Notes under the pieces: model-generated
What the model saw: only the letters and a program-made list of their open reading frames with translations
The model's database searches: none
Told to the model about the DNA's origin: nothing
From: Parvimonas sp015257355
GTDB lineage: Bacteria; Bacillota; Clostridia; Tissierellales; Peptoniphilaceae
Assembly: GCF_050262165.1 (NCBI RefSeq)
Contig: NZ_CP189844.1
Reading direction: 5' to 3' (one strand)
Length of the DNA: 64,000 nt
In this document: positions 54,347 to 63,957 of the stretch, in pieces
How the letters are laid out: each line of letters begins with the position of its first letter
Position numbering within the stretch: the stretch's first letter is position 1
Position numbers and translations under genes: made by a program

Positions 54347-55540
54347 TTATGCTAAAATCTTAGTTACAACGCCTGAACCTACAGTTCTTCCGCCTTCTCT
54401 GATGGCAAATCTTAAACCTTCATCAATAGCGATTGGAGTGATTAATTCGATTATGAATTTAGCGTTATCTCCTGGCATAACCATTTCTACGCCATCTTCT
54501 AATTGGATGTTACCAGTTACGTCAGTTGTTCTGAAGTAGAATTGTGGTCTATATCCTGAGAAGAATGGAGTATGTCTTCCACCTTCTTCTTTAGTTAATA
54601 CGTAAACTTCTGATTCGAATTTAGTATGTGGATTGATTGTTCCTGGTTTAGAAAGAACTTGTCCTCTTTGGATTTCATTTCTTTGAACACCTCTTAATAA
54701 TAAACCAACGTTATCTCCAGCAGCTGCTTCGTCTAACATCTTCTTGAACATTTCAACACCAGTTACTACAACTGTTCTTCTTTCAGTAGTTAAACCTACT
54801 AATTCAACGTTATCTTGAACTTTTACTTTACCTTTTTCTACTCTACCTGTAGCAACAGTTCCTCTACCTGTGATTGAGAATACGTCTTCTACTGGCATTA
54901 AGAATGGGTTATCAATATCTCTAACTGGTTCTGGGATGTATGCGTCAACTTCTTCCATTAATTTAACGATTTTATCTCCCCATGGTCCATCTGGATCTTC
55001 AAGAGCTTTTAAAGCTGAACCAACTACGATTGGAGTGTTATCTCCATCATAATCATATTCACTTAATAATTCTCTAACTTCCATTTCTACAAGTTCGATT
55101 AATTCTGGATCATCAACTTGGTCTTCTTTATTTAAGAAAACAACGATTTTTGGAACGCCTACTTGTCTTGCAAGTAAGATATGTTCTCTTGTTTGAGGCA
55201 TTGGACCATCAGCAGCACTTACTACTAAGATAGCTCCGTCCATTTGAGCAGCACCAGTGATCATGTTCTTTACATAGTCAGCGTGTCCTGGGCAGTCAAC
55301 GTGTGCATAGTGTCTGTTTGCTGTTTCGTATTCAACGTGAGAAGTTGAAATAGTGATTCCTCTTTCTCTTTCTTCTGGAGCTTTGTCGATGTTTGCATAA
55401 TCAACGAATTCACCAGTACCAAATCTTCTATTTAATACTAAAGTGATAGCTGCAGTTAAAGTAGTTTTACCATGGTCAACGTGACCGATAGTTCCGATAT
55501 TAACGTGTGGTTTAGTTCTTTCAAATTTTTGCTTAGCCAT
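54347..55540 (-). CDS. tuf: Elongation factor Tu
   Basis: A 397-residue GTPase delivering aminoacyl-tRNA. The G motifs are GHVDHGKTT (P-loop), DCPGHADY, NKEDQVD and SALKAL, followed by two beta-barrel domains. Last gene of rpsL-rpsG-fusA-tuf, 20 bases after fusA. Confidence 0.98.
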   Translation of the reverse strand: MAKQKFERTKPHVNIGTIGHVDHGKTTLTAAITLVLNRRFGTGEFVDYANIDKAPEERERGITISTSHVEYETANRHYAHVDCPGHADYVKNMITGAAQMDGAILVVSAADGPMPQTREHILLARQVGVPKIVVFLNKEDQVDDPELIELVEMEVRELLSEYDYDGDNTPIVVGSALKALEDPDGPWGDKIVKLMEEVDAYIPEPVRDIDNPFLMPVEDVFSITGRGTVATGRVEKGKVKVQDNVELVGLTTERRTVVVTGVEMFKKMLDEAAAGDNVGLLLRGVQRNEIQRGQVLSKPGTINPHTKFESEVYVLTKEEGGRHTPFFSGYRPQFYFRTTDVTGNIQLEDGVEMVMPGDNAKFIIELITPIAIDEGLRFAIREGGRTVGSGVVTKILA

Positions 55541-55560
55541 TTTACTAAAATCCTCCTAAT

Positions 55561-57636
55561 CTATTTTTTTGCTCTCTCTCCAATTACTTTATCAGCAATT
55601 GCTTGAGGCACTTTTTCATAATGATCGAATTGCATTGAATATGTTGCACGACCTTGAGTATTACTTCTTAAGTCAGTTGCATATCCAAACATTTCTGCTA
55701 AAGGTATAAATGCATCAAGTACATGAACACCATTCTTTGGATTCATACCTTGGATTCTACCTCTTCTTGATGAAACGTCTCCCATTACATCTCCTAAATA
55801 TTCATCTGGAGTTGTAATTTCAACTTTCATCATTGGTTCTAATAGAACCGGAGCAGCTTTTGATACTGCTTGTCTAAATGCCATTGAACCAGCAATTTTG
55901 AATGCCATTTCAGATGAGTCAACTTCGTGGTATGAACCATCATATAAAGTAACTTTAACATCTAAAACTGGATATCCAGCTAGTACCCCAGCTTGAGTCG
56001 CTTCTTCAATACCTTTTTGAACAGGTCCGATATATTCTTTTGGAATAGCTCCCCCTACGATATTATTTACAAACTCAAAGCCTTTACCAGCTTCTTGAGG
56101 TTCAATTTTAATTTTACAGTGTCCGTATTGTCCACTACCACCAGATTGTCTGATGTATTTTCCTTCAGCTTCTGCACCTTGAGAAATTGATTCTCTGTAA
56201 GAAACTTGTGGATTACCTATATTAGCTTCTACTTTGAATTCTCTTAAAAGTCTATCTACGATGATTTCTAAGTGTAATTCACCCATACCTGAAATAATTG
56301 TTTGACCAGTTTCTTCATCAGTATAAGTTCTGAAAGTAGGATCTTCTTCAGCTAATTTGTGTAAAGCTATACTCATTTTTTCTTGAGATGCTTTTGTTTT
56401 TGGTTCTATTGCAACAGAAATAACTGGTTCTGGGAATTCCATTTTTTCAAGAATTACATGGCTATTCATATCACAAAGAGTATCTCCAGTTGTAGTATCT
56501 TTAAGACCTACCGCTGCAGCGATGTCTCCAGCTGAAACGCTATCAACTTCTTCTCTCTTGTTAGCATGCATCATAAGAATTCTACCAATTCTTTCTTTTT
56601 TGCCTTTTGTTGAGTTATATACATAAGAACCTGATTCTAAAGTTCCTGAGTATACTCTGAAATATGCAAGCTTTCCAACAAATGGGTCAGCAACAATTTT
56701 AAATGCTAATGCTGAGAAAGGTTCATCATCTGATGCATGTCTTTCTACTGCTTGTTCATTATCATCAACACCTTCAATTGCAGGAATGTCTAATGGTGAT
56801 GGCATGTAATCTACGATAGCATTTAATAAAGGTTGAACCCCTTTGTTCTTATAAGCTGATCCACAAAGTACTGGGTTTATTGATAGATTAATAGTAGCTC
56901 TTCTAATAGCTCCTCTTAATTCAGTTGGAGAAATTGCATCTCCTTCTAAATATTTTTCCATAATAAACTCATCTGTTTCAGCTAATGCTTCCAATAAGTT
57001 TTGACGATATTCTTCTGCTTTATCTTTGTAAGCATCTGGAATATCAGTTTCTTCTATGTCTGTACCTAAGTCATTTTTATAAATAATAGCGTGCATTGAA
57101 ACTAAGTCAATTACTCCTACAAATTCTGATTCAGCTCCAATAGGAATTTGAATAGGTACTGGATTAGCTTTTAACTTATCCTTAATAGTTTCGATAGAGT
57201 CATAATAGTTAGCTCCAGTAGCATCCATTTTATTTATAAAGCAAATACGTGGTACGCCATATTTGTCTGCTTGTCTCCAAACAGTTTCTGATTGTGGTTC
57301 TACACCGCTCTTTGCATCAAAAAGTGCAACTGAGCCGTCAAGAACTCTTAAAGATCTTTCAACTTCTACAGTAAAGTCAACGTGTCCTGGAGTGTCAATG
57401 ATGTTAATTCTTGTATCATTCCATATACATGTAGTAGCAGCTGAACTAATAGTGATACCTCTTTCTTTTTCTTGCTCCATCCAGTCCATTTGTGCAGCAC
57501 CTTCATGAGTATCACCTATTTTGTGGATCTTTCCTGTATAATAAAGCATTCTTTCAGTTACTGTTGTTTTACCAGCATCGATATGCGCCATTATACCAAT
57601 ATTTCTTGTGTTTTCAAGTGAATATTGTCTTACCAC
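55561..57636 (-). CDS. fusA: Elongation factor G
   Basis: A 691-residue translocation GTPase with AHIDAGKTT, DTPGHVDF and NKMDATG, plus domains III-V of normal length. It is 39 bases downstream of rpsG. Target of fusidic acid; I did not examine resistance positions in detail. Confidence 0.98.
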   Translation of the reverse strand: MVRQYSLENTRNIGIMAHIDAGKTTVTERMLYYTGKIHKIGDTHEGAAQMDWMEQEKERGITISSAATTCIWNDTRINIIDTPGHVDFTVEVERSLRVLDGSVALFDAKSGVEPQSETVWRQADKYGVPRICFINKMDATGANYYDSIETIKDKLKANPVPIQIPIGAESEFVGVIDLVSMHAIIYKNDLGTDIEETDIPDAYKDKAEEYRQNLLEALAETDEFIMEKYLEGDAISPTELRGAIRRATINLSINPVLCGSAYKNKGVQPLLNAIVDYMPSPLDIPAIEGVDDNEQAVERHASDDEPFSALAFKIVADPFVGKLAYFRVYSGTLESGSYVYNSTKGKKERIGRILMMHANKREEVDSVSAGDIAAAVGLKDTTTGDTLCDMNSHVILEKMEFPEPVISVAIEPKTKASQEKMSIALHKLAEEDPTFRTYTDEETGQTIISGMGELHLEIIVDRLLREFKVEANIGNPQVSYRESISQGAEAEGKYIRQSGGSGQYGHCKIKIEPQEAGKGFEFVNNIVGGAIPKEYIGPVQKGIEEATQAGVLAGYPVLDVKVTLYDGSYHEVDSSEMAFKIAGSMAFRQAVSKAAPVLLEPMMKVEITTPDEYLGDVMGDVSSRRGRIQGMNPKNGVHVLDAFIPLAEMFGYATDLRSNTQGRATYSMQFDHYEKVPQAIADKVIGERAKK

Positions 57637-57675
57637 AATAGCATTTCCCCTTTCCTTTTAAATAAAAATCCTATA

Positions 57676-58146
57676 TTAGAATCCGTAATGTGCAAAAGCC
57701 TTGTTAGCTTCAGCCATCTTATGAGTGTCTTCTCTCTTCTTAACACTTGATCCAGTGTTATTAACAGCATCAAGAATTTCTTTAGCAAGTCTTTCTTTCA
57801 TAGTTTTTTCTCCTCTATTTCTAGAGTAAGTTACTAACCATCTTAAACCTAAAGTTTGTCTTCTTTCAGGTCTAACTTGAATAGGCACTTGGTATGTTGC
57901 CCCACCTATACGTCTTGCTTTAATTTCTAAAACAGGCATGATATTTTCTAAAGCTTTTCTGAAAACTTCAGTTGGTTCTTCGCCAGTTTTTTCTTTTACG
58001 ATTTCAAATGCACCGTAAACTATTGCTTGAGCAGTTCCTTTTTTCCCGTCAAGCATGATGTTGTTTATAAGTTTAGTAACAACCACATCTCCGTAAATTG
58101 GATCTGGCATTACCTCTCTCTTTGGAACATGTCCTTTTCTTGGCAC
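57676..58146 (-). CDS. rpsG: 30S ribosomal protein S7
   Basis: A 156-residue uS7, starting MPRKGHVPKREVMPDPIYGD and ending KAFAHYGF, full length. S7 nucleates the 30S head and in many bacteria autoregulates this operon. It lies 131 bases after rpsL, a longer gap than usual. Confidence 0.98.
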   Translation of the reverse strand: MPRKGHVPKREVMPDPIYGDVVVTKLINNIMLDGKKGTAQAIVYGAFEIVKEKTGEEPTEVFRKALENIMPVLEIKARRIGGATYQVPIQVRPERRQTLGLRWLVTYSRNRGEKTMKERLAKEILDAVNNTGSSVKKREDTHKMAEANKAFAHYGF

Positions 58147-58277
58147 CTTTCTTCCCTCCTTACTATATTAGTAGTATCACTGGTACTCAGCGATTTTTCT
58201 TTGCTGATAAGCACACAAATGTATGTATTATAAAGTTAAACTCTTATTAATAAAACATTTCTGCCACATCAGTTTAA

Positions 58278-58688
58278 TTATTTAGGTCTTTTAGCTCCGT
58301 ATTTAGATCTTCCTTGCTTTCTGTTAGCTACCCCAGCAGTATCTAATGTACCTCTGATAATGTGGTATCTAACCCCTGGAAGGTCCTTTACTCTTCCCCC
58401 TCTAATAAGCACAACGCTGTGTTCTTGAAGGTTATGACCTATACCTGGAATATAAGCTGCAACTTCCATTCCGTTTGTTAATCTAACCCTTGCAACCTTA
58501 CGTAACGCTGAGTTAGGTTTCTTAGGAGTTACAGTTCTTACAGCTGTACATACACCTCTTTTTTGTGGTGATTCACTAGCAGTACTTCTCTTTTTAAGTG
58601 TATTAAAATTGAAACTTAATGCTGGTGCTTTTGATTTAGTTACAGCTTTTTGTCTTCCTTGTTTAATTAACTGGTTAATAGTTGGCAT
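58278..58688 (-). CDS. rpsL: 30S ribosomal protein S12
   Basis: A 136-residue uS12 decoding-centre protein with the streptomycin-site segment TPKKPNSALRKVARVRL (wild-type lysine) and HNLQEHSVVLIRGGRVKDLPGVRYH. First gene of the str operon. AAGGAGG precedes the ATG. Confidence 0.98.
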   Translation of the reverse strand: MPTINQLIKQGRQKAVTKSKAPALSFNFNTLKKRSTASESPQKRGVCTAVRTVTPKKPNSALRKVARVRLTNGMEVAAYIPGIGHNLQEHSVVLIRGGRVKDLPGVRYHIIRGTLDTAGVANRKQGRSKYGAKRPK

Positions 58689-58753
58689 TTCTTCACCTCC
58701 TTAATTATTTTCTAAAAATGCACATAACTATACATTATTAAATGTACCTACAT

Positions 58754-58782
58754 ATTTTATCATTTATATATACAAAAGTCAA
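58754..58782 (-). promoter_or_regulatory. str operon promoter
   Basis: TTGACT (58777-58782), 17-base spacer, TAAAAT (58754-58759), 66 bases before rpsL. The operon is therefore independent of rpoBC here. Confidence 0.65.
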
Positions 58783-58823
58783 CATTTTTATGGCTATTTT
58801 TTAGAAAATTCAAAAAAAGAAAA

Positions 58824-58850
58824 AGAGATTTTTTTCAAAAAAATCTCCTT
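58824..58850 (-). terminator. Terminator of the DUF2974 gene
   Basis: GAGATTTTTTT / AAAAAAATCTC stem with T-run on the reverse strand between the hydrolase gene and the str promoter. Confidence 0.65.
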
Positions 58851-58877
58851 AAATAATTATTTTCTATTCTAATTTTA

Positions 58878-60005
58878 TTATTCCAATTTTCCTTTTATTA
58901 AAATTGAACTAATATCTGTTAATATAGGTTTAAACAAAGTCATTATTTCTGAAAAACTCAGTTCGTTCTCATGTTTTGTATATTCCTTTGTAAGATTTGT
59001 AAATCTTTTTAAAAATCCTTTTGGCGTAGTAGGAATATCTTCTCCAAACACTTCACTTCCACTTTCCATCATAAATAGCGACATTCTATAATACATAAAT
59101 TTGCTATCTTCAATTTCCATATTTGTATTATAATATTCAAATAGTTTCTCGAAGTTTTTCATAATATCACTTTGTTCAGTAACTTCATTTAAAATTAATA
59201 TTCCATTTTCGTTTTTAAACATTGAATAAGGAGAATGAAAACCTCCAAATCTATGTTTAAGTTTAGATTGTCTGTCATCATCATTTCCAATATTAGTTGT
59301 AGATTTAATAAATATTTTATTTGCTATAGAGAATAAAAGAATATTTACATAGTCATATTCGTTACAAATATTAAAGATTTTATGCCTGTTATTTTCTATT
59401 TCTTTATTGTATTTTTTTAAAAATATACTATTAAAGCCCTGACCATCAAAAGAATATACTCTTTCAAGTTTTGACATATTTCCTCTTAAAACACCTATAT
59501 ATTGAGATTTATTTCCGCCTTTAGAATGTCCAGAAACATATATTTTTTTAACATCTTTAAACTTTTCAACCATTTCGTCAAAATATCTTAAAGCTATCCT
59601 TTGTTGTTTTGTATCAGAAATATTATAAGTACCTTCTACATTATCTTTCCACTCAAAATCTCCTGCAGTACCTTTATAAACAATAATCAGATTATCTTCA
59701 TATAAAAATGTTACATTTACTACTCTATCGCTTCCCGAGATGTTTCCATATACAGAATTATCTACATCTACTATTTTAATCTTTTCATATAATTCTCTAT
59801 TATTTTTAATTGTATTTACAATATTAGAAAACTCCTCTTCGTTTATTTCCGCCGGAAAAATTCCTAAAGAATTTTTCTTACATTCCAACAAATCCGAAAT
59901 TTCAAACAGACTTTTGCCAACAATATTTTCATCAACATCATCTTTTTCAAAACTACTAACATATATTATACAATTTAATATTAAAAATACATCAATCCCA
60001 AACAT
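58878..60005 (-). CDS. DUF2974 (Mbeg1-like) alpha/beta hydrolase
   Basis: A 375-residue lipase-like protein. The nucleophile elbow is VSGHSKGGNKSQ (GxSxG variant with the serine at about residue 160), and FLYEDNLIIVYKGTAGDFEWKDN is the typical strand plus oxyanion region. Later aspartate and histidine candidates occur (FNICNEYDYVN; GGFHSPYSMF). The first 18 residues are hydrophobic, perhaps a signal or anchor. Substrate unknown. It is 9 bases downstream of the nitroreductase gene, in one operon. Confidence 0.75.
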   Translation of the reverse strand: MFGIDVFLILNCIIYVSSFEKDDVDENIVGKSLFEISDLLECKKNSLGIFPAEINEEEFSNIVNTIKNNRELYEKIKIVDVDNSVYGNISGSDRVVNVTFLYEDNLIIVYKGTAGDFEWKDNVEGTYNISDTKQQRIALRYFDEMVEKFKDVKKIYVSGHSKGGNKSQYIGVLRGNMSKLERVYSFDGQGFNSIFLKKYNKEIENNRHKIFNICNEYDYVNILLFSIANKIFIKSTTNIGNDDDRQSKLKHRFGGFHSPYSMFKNENGILILNEVTEQSDIMKNFEKLFEYYNTNMEIEDSKFMYYRMSLFMMESGSEVFGEDIPTTPKGFLKRFTNLTKEYTKHENELSFSEIMTLFKPILTDISSILIKGKLE

Positions 60006-60014
60006 AATTTTCTC

Positions 60015-60686
60015 CTAATATTCAAAACAATAATGTTCTTTACCAACACCTAATTCAAAATGGCATTTAACTATTCCCAAATCTACTTTTGTGTAAAAAC
60101 CAATTTTTGAATTTATCTCAACTTTATTATTCTTTAAACTAATTATATATCTCTGCTGATTCAATGCTGTTGGAGCAAGTAAGGCAAATTTAACACCTCT
60201 TAAAAACCAATTTGGCATTTCTACATCACTTATAGCAACAGAAGAAACACTTTTAAGCTTTCTAACCTTACCATTTGTTTCTCCATATCCTATGGCAATA
60301 ACACATACAAGTTTTTCATCTTTTTCTATTTTGTATCTACTATTCTTTTTGCTGTAAGTTCCACCAACCCAACAGGTATTAAGTCCTAGACTTTGTGCTT
60401 TTAAAACTAGCTTTTCTCCAAAATATCCGATTTTTTCATCAAGATTATCACATTTTTTCCCAATCAAAGCGATATAATTTTTAACATTTTTAAATCTACC
60501 AAAATCTGCTAAAATACTTTTTCCAAAAGCATCGGGCTCGTTTGTTATAAATTGAATATTCAAATTAGCTAAACTATTATATCGTTCTATATCTAAATTT
60601 ATTTCATCAATCAAATTTTGTTCTATATCTTTTGGTGTATATGCTCTTACAGAATGTCTTTGTTCAATATATCTTTCAAAATCCAT
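60015..60686 (-). CDS. Nitroreductase family protein
   Basis: A 223-residue FMN-dependent oxidoreductase with the opening QRHSVRAYTPKDI, a middle GEKLVLKAQSLGLNTCWVGG and a C-terminal APTALNQQRYIISL region. The ATG at 60686 after AGAGGT is preferred. The C-terminal half resembles the putative TM nitroreductase subgroup common in Firmicutes. Co-transcribed with the DUF2974 hydrolase. Confidence 0.82.
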   Translation of the reverse strand: MDFERYIEQRHSVRAYTPKDIEQNLIDEINLDIERYNSLANLNIQFITNEPDAFGKSILADFGRFKNVKNYIALIGKKCDNLDEKIGYFGEKLVLKAQSLGLNTCWVGGTYSKKNSRYKIEKDEKLVCVIAIGYGETNGKVRKLKSVSSVAISDVEMPNWFLRGVKFALLAPTALNQQRYIISLKNNKVEINSKIGFYTKVDLGIVKCHFELGVGKEHYCFEY

Positions 60687-60703
60687 AATACCTCTCATAA
60701 AAT

Positions 60704-60722
60704 AAAAGGGCATAACGCCCCT
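60704..60722 (-). terminator. Hairpin after the MurT remnant
   Basis: AGGGGCG-TTA-TGCCCTTTTATTTT on the reverse strand: a short GC-rich hairpin with a T-rich tail, between the MurT remnant and the nitroreductase gene. Confidence 0.6.
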
Positions 60723-60936
60723 AAAATACTACTTCTTTTTGGCGAATCCTCAAACTCTTAATTATCATTTCAATTTTAGATAAATCTTTAATTTTATATA
60801 AATTTTTATATAAATTTCTTTCTAAATTCAAAGCAATTTTCCCTGGCAAAGAACTACATGGAGTAAATTTTTTACCTAAATGATATACTAATTTCCCGCA
60901 AATTATTGCAAATGTATCTTTCAAGATGCCCCCCAT
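60721..60936 (-). pseudogene. MurT (lipid II isoglutaminyl synthase) N-terminal remnant
   Basis: A 71-residue ORF starting MGGILKDTFAIICGKLVYHL and continuing SSLPGKIALNLERNLYKNLYK, which matches the N-terminal segment of MurT (membrane-proximal helix followed by SLPGKIAL). The Mur-ligase P-loop that should follow is absent; after about 45 residues the sequence diverges and stops. No GatD gene is adjacent. It is best read as a truncated remnant, or a small protein derived from MurT. Confidence 0.6.
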
Positions 60937-61011
60937 TGAAACCAATTATCCTTATTTCTTATGGTAGCACACAGCGTAGTAAAAGTCAACAAAAATGATT
61001 TTTTTCAAATA

Positions 61012-61041
61012 AAAAAAGAAGTCTTAAGACTTCTATTTTAT
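61012..61041 (-). terminator. Terminator of the arcBC operon
   Basis: Perfect palindrome AGAAGTCTTAAGACTTCT with A and T runs, overlapping the last codons of the EamA gene. Confidence 0.75.
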
Positions 61042-61968
61042 ATTTTCTACTTCTTCAGTTTTCTTTTTAAATAAGAAAGATAATTTTGTTTCTGAAATTA
61101 TTATGGCAATAAAAATCAAAACAAAACCGATAACTGATTTAACAGTTAAGCTTTCAATTCCAAGAGCAACCGGTAATGCAACACCAAAGATTGACTCACA
61201 ACCTAAAATGATTGCTGCACTACTTGGATCTGTATATTTTTGTCCTAAATTTTGTAATAATAACGCAACAGCTGTACACATTACAGAAAGATATAATACT
61301 TCAAGCATTGGTCTTAAAGTAATTTGCATTCCAGCATTGTTTTCAAAAGCAAATGTAGTTATCCAAGATAAAACACCAGCTACTAAAAATTGCATTATTG
61401 TTAAAACAAATGGATCTTTTCCAACTCCTAATTTTGTAACCATAACGATATGAGATGCAAATAAAAGCCCACTTAAAAGCGCAAGTGCATCTCCATAAAT
61501 TGCAGTTATACTTGAATTAAAAATTGAACCACTCTCTCCTGCCATGGCAATAAAAAAGATTCCTATAATACAGAATACCGCTGCAGATACATTAAATTTA
61601 TCAGGTCTAACTTTGTTTGTAATCCAATATAAAAATGGTACGATTACACAATATGATGCTGATAAAAATCCACTACGTCCTGGAGTTGTAAAAGTAACTC
61701 CAAGAGTTTGGCTTGAATATGCAACAAATAAAAACACCCCAATTATAGCTCCAGCTACTAACTCTTTTTTATCTGCCTTAAATAATTTTTTATGAAAAAT
61801 TACCGCAAGGATAATTCCTGCAATTGTAAATCTAATACCTAATAGAAAATTAGGTTTAAATACATCTGCTGCACTCTTAACTACTGTAAGGGATGTTCCC
61901 CATAAAATAGCTACAATAAAAAGAGCGATTTTAGCTAAAAAACTAGTTCTATGTGATATATTGTTCAA
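61033..61968 (-). CDS. EamA/DMT family transporter
   Basis: A 311-residue protein with 10 membrane segments in two EamA halves (ALFIVAILWGTSLTVVKSAA; AALLSGLLFASHIVMVTKLG). DMT carriers export amino acids or metabolites. It is third in arcB-arcC-EamA, 9 bases after arcC, where an arginine/ornithine antiporter (arcD) would normally be, so an amino-acid or ornithine role is plausible but not shown. Confidence 0.85.
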   Translation of the reverse strand: MNNISHRTSFLAKIALFIVAILWGTSLTVVKSAADVFKPNFLLGIRFTIAGIILAVIFHKKLFKADKKELVAGAIIGVFLFVAYSSQTLGVTFTTPGRSGFLSASYCVIVPFLYWITNKVRPDKFNVSAAVFCIIGIFFIAMAGESGSIFNSSITAIYGDALALLSGLLFASHIVMVTKLGVGKDPFVLTIMQFLVAGVLSWITTFAFENNAGMQITLRPMLEVLYLSVMCTAVALLLQNLGQKYTDPSSAAIILGCESIFGVALPVALGIESLTVKSVIGFVLIFIAIIISETKLSFLFKKKTEEVENIK

Positions 61969-61977
61969 ATCGTCCTC

Positions 61978-62913
61978 CTACTTAACTATCTTAGTTCCTG
62001 TAAGACCTTTTACAGCATCTGATGCTTTTTCTAGTAAAGTAATGATAGCACATCTATCATCTCCACCTTTTACGAAATCCAAACAAGCTTCAACTTTAGG
62101 AAGCATACTTCCTTTAGCAAATTGACCTTCTGCAATATATTTATTAGCTTCTTCAACAGTGATTTCGTCTAATTCTTTTTGGTCTGGCTTATTAAAGTTA
62201 ATACAAACTTTATCAACTGCAGTTAAAATTAAAAGGAAATCAGCATTTAATTCTGATGCAAGTTCAGCACTTGATTTATCTTTATCAATTACTGCATCAA
62301 CACCAACTAATCTACCATTTTTATTAACAACAGGTATTCCACCACCACCAACAGTGATAACTGTAAGTCCTGCTTCAACCATTTTACTAATAGCATCAAT
62401 TTCAATAATGTGTAATGGTTTTGGTGAAGGAACAACTTTTCTATATCCTCTTCCTGAATCCTCAACGAAAGTAAATCCATTTTCTCTTTCTAATTCTTCA
62501 GCTTTTTCTTTTGTGTAGAACATTCCAACTGGCTTAGTTGGATTTTCAAATGCTTTGTCATCTTCAGCAACTTCAACTTGAGTTATAACTGATACAGCAG
62601 TTTTATTAATTCCTTTTTCTTTGAATGCTTGACCTAAAGCTTGTTGTAAATGATAACCTATATATCCTTGGCTCATAGCTCCACATTCAACAAGTGGCAT
62701 TAAAGGAGTTTTTTCCTTTCCATTTGCTGAATAATCCATAGCTAAATTAATCATTCCTACTTGAGGTCCATTTCCATGTCCGATAATAACATCATTTCCT
62801 TCTTTAACTAAATCAGAAATAATATCGGCAGCGATTTTAACTTTTTCTAATTGCTCAAAAGGGGTATTGCCTAAAGCATTACCCCCCAAAGCTACAACTA
62901 TTCTTTTTCCCAT
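61978..62913 (-). CDS. arcC: Carbamate kinase
   Basis: A 311-residue enzyme making ATP from carbamoyl phosphate, the energy-yielding step of the arginine deiminase pathway. Motifs are VVALGGNALG, IIGHGNGPQVG, PLVECGAMSQGYIGYHLQ and VGGGGIPVV, with VDKD in the ATP site. It lies 9 bases after arcB. Confidence 0.96.
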   Translation of the reverse strand: MGKRIVVALGGNALGNTPFEQLEKVKIAADIISDLVKEGNDVIIGHGNGPQVGMINLAMDYSANGKEKTPLMPLVECGAMSQGYIGYHLQQALGQAFKEKGINKTAVSVITQVEVAEDDKAFENPTKPVGMFYTKEKAEELERENGFTFVEDSGRGYRKVVPSPKPLHIIEIDAISKMVEAGLTVITVGGGGIPVVNKNGRLVGVDAVIDKDKSSAELASELNADFLLILTAVDKVCINFNKPDQKELDEITVEEANKYIAEGQFAKGSMLPKVEACLDFVKGGDDRCAIITLLEKASDAVKGLTGTKIVK

Positions 62914-62922
62914 TTGTACCTC

Positions 62923-63915
62923 TTACCATAAAGTAGCATACATAATAGCTTTTATTGTATGCATTCTATTTTCAGCTTCATCAAATACAACAGATTGAGG
63001 TCCTTCAATAACTTCATCAGTAACTTCCATTTCAGGAATTCCGAATTTTTCGAAAATTTCTCTACCGATAACAGTTTTTTGATCGTGGAATGAAGGTAAG
63101 CAGTGCATAAAGATAGCAGTTTCTTTAGCATTTGCCATAACTTCTTTGTTTACTTGGTATGGTTTTAATAATTTAATTCTTTCAGCCCAAACTTCGTCTG
63201 GTTCACCCATTGATACCCAAATATCTGTGTAAACTACATCAGCATTTGTAGTAGCTTTTTTAACATCTTCTTCAAAGCTTACTGTACAATGAGTTGCTTT
63301 AGCGATTTCTAGTGCTTTTTCTCTTAATTCTTCTTCTGGCCATAATTCTTTTGGAGCACAAGCAGTGAAGTTTACACCCATTTTAGCACAAGCTATCATT
63401 AGTGAGTTACCCATGTTGTTTCTTGCATCTCCCATATATACAAAGTTTAATCCTCTTAAATATCCGAATTTTTCTTCAATTGTTAAAAGGTCAGCTAACA
63501 TTTGAGTTGGGTGGAATTTGTCTGTTAAACCATTCCATACAGGTACTCCTGCATATTCTCCTAATGTTTGAACTAATTCTTGGCTGAATCCTCTATATTC
63601 AATACCATCATACATTCTTCCTAATACTCTTGCAGTATCTTCAATAGATTCTTTTTTACCCATTTGAGATGAACCTGGATCTAAGTAAGTAACTCCCATA
63701 CCTAGGTCCATACCTGCAACTTCGAAAGAACAACGAGTTCTAGTTGAAGTCTTTTCAAATAATAATACTATATTTTTTCCTTCTAAATAACGGTGAGGAG
63801 TTCCGCTTCTCTTTAAATCTTTGAAATTTCTAGAAAGATCTAAAAGGTAACGAATTTCATCACTTGTAAAGTCTAATAATGTTAGGAAATTTCTTCCTCT
63901 TAAGTTTTTGCTCAT
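62923..63915 (-). CDS. arcB: Ornithine carbamoyltransferase (catabolic)
   Basis: A 330-residue enzyme of the size and type found in arc operons, converting citrulline + Pi to ornithine + carbamoyl phosphate. It has the carbamoyl-phosphate site EKTSTRTRCSFEVA, HPTQMLADLLT and the ornithine/catalytic FMHCLPSFHD. It is followed directly by arcC. Confidence 0.96.
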   Translation of the reverse strand: MSKNLRGRNFLTLLDFTSDEIRYLLDLSRNFKDLKRSGTPHRYLEGKNIVLLFEKTSTRTRCSFEVAGMDLGMGVTYLDPGSSQMGKKESIEDTARVLGRMYDGIEYRGFSQELVQTLGEYAGVPVWNGLTDKFHPTQMLADLLTIEEKFGYLRGLNFVYMGDARNNMGNSLMIACAKMGVNFTACAPKELWPEEELREKALEIAKATHCTVSFEEDVKKATTNADVVYTDIWVSMGEPDEVWAERIKLLKPYQVNKEVMANAKETAIFMHCLPSFHDQKTVIGREIFEKFGIPEMEVTDEVIEGPQSVVFDEAENRMHTIKAIMYATLW

Positions 63916-63940
63916 AACAATTCTCCTTTAAATTATATTT

Positions 63941-63957
63941 GGTACAATAAAAGTACC
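63941..63957. promoter_or_regulatory. Inverted repeat in the arcB leader
   Basis: GGTAC-N7-GTACC, 25 bases upstream of arcB and just downstream of a TATAAT on the reverse strand. It could be an operator for an arginine- or redox-responsive regulator; no regulator is identified. Confidence 0.4.
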
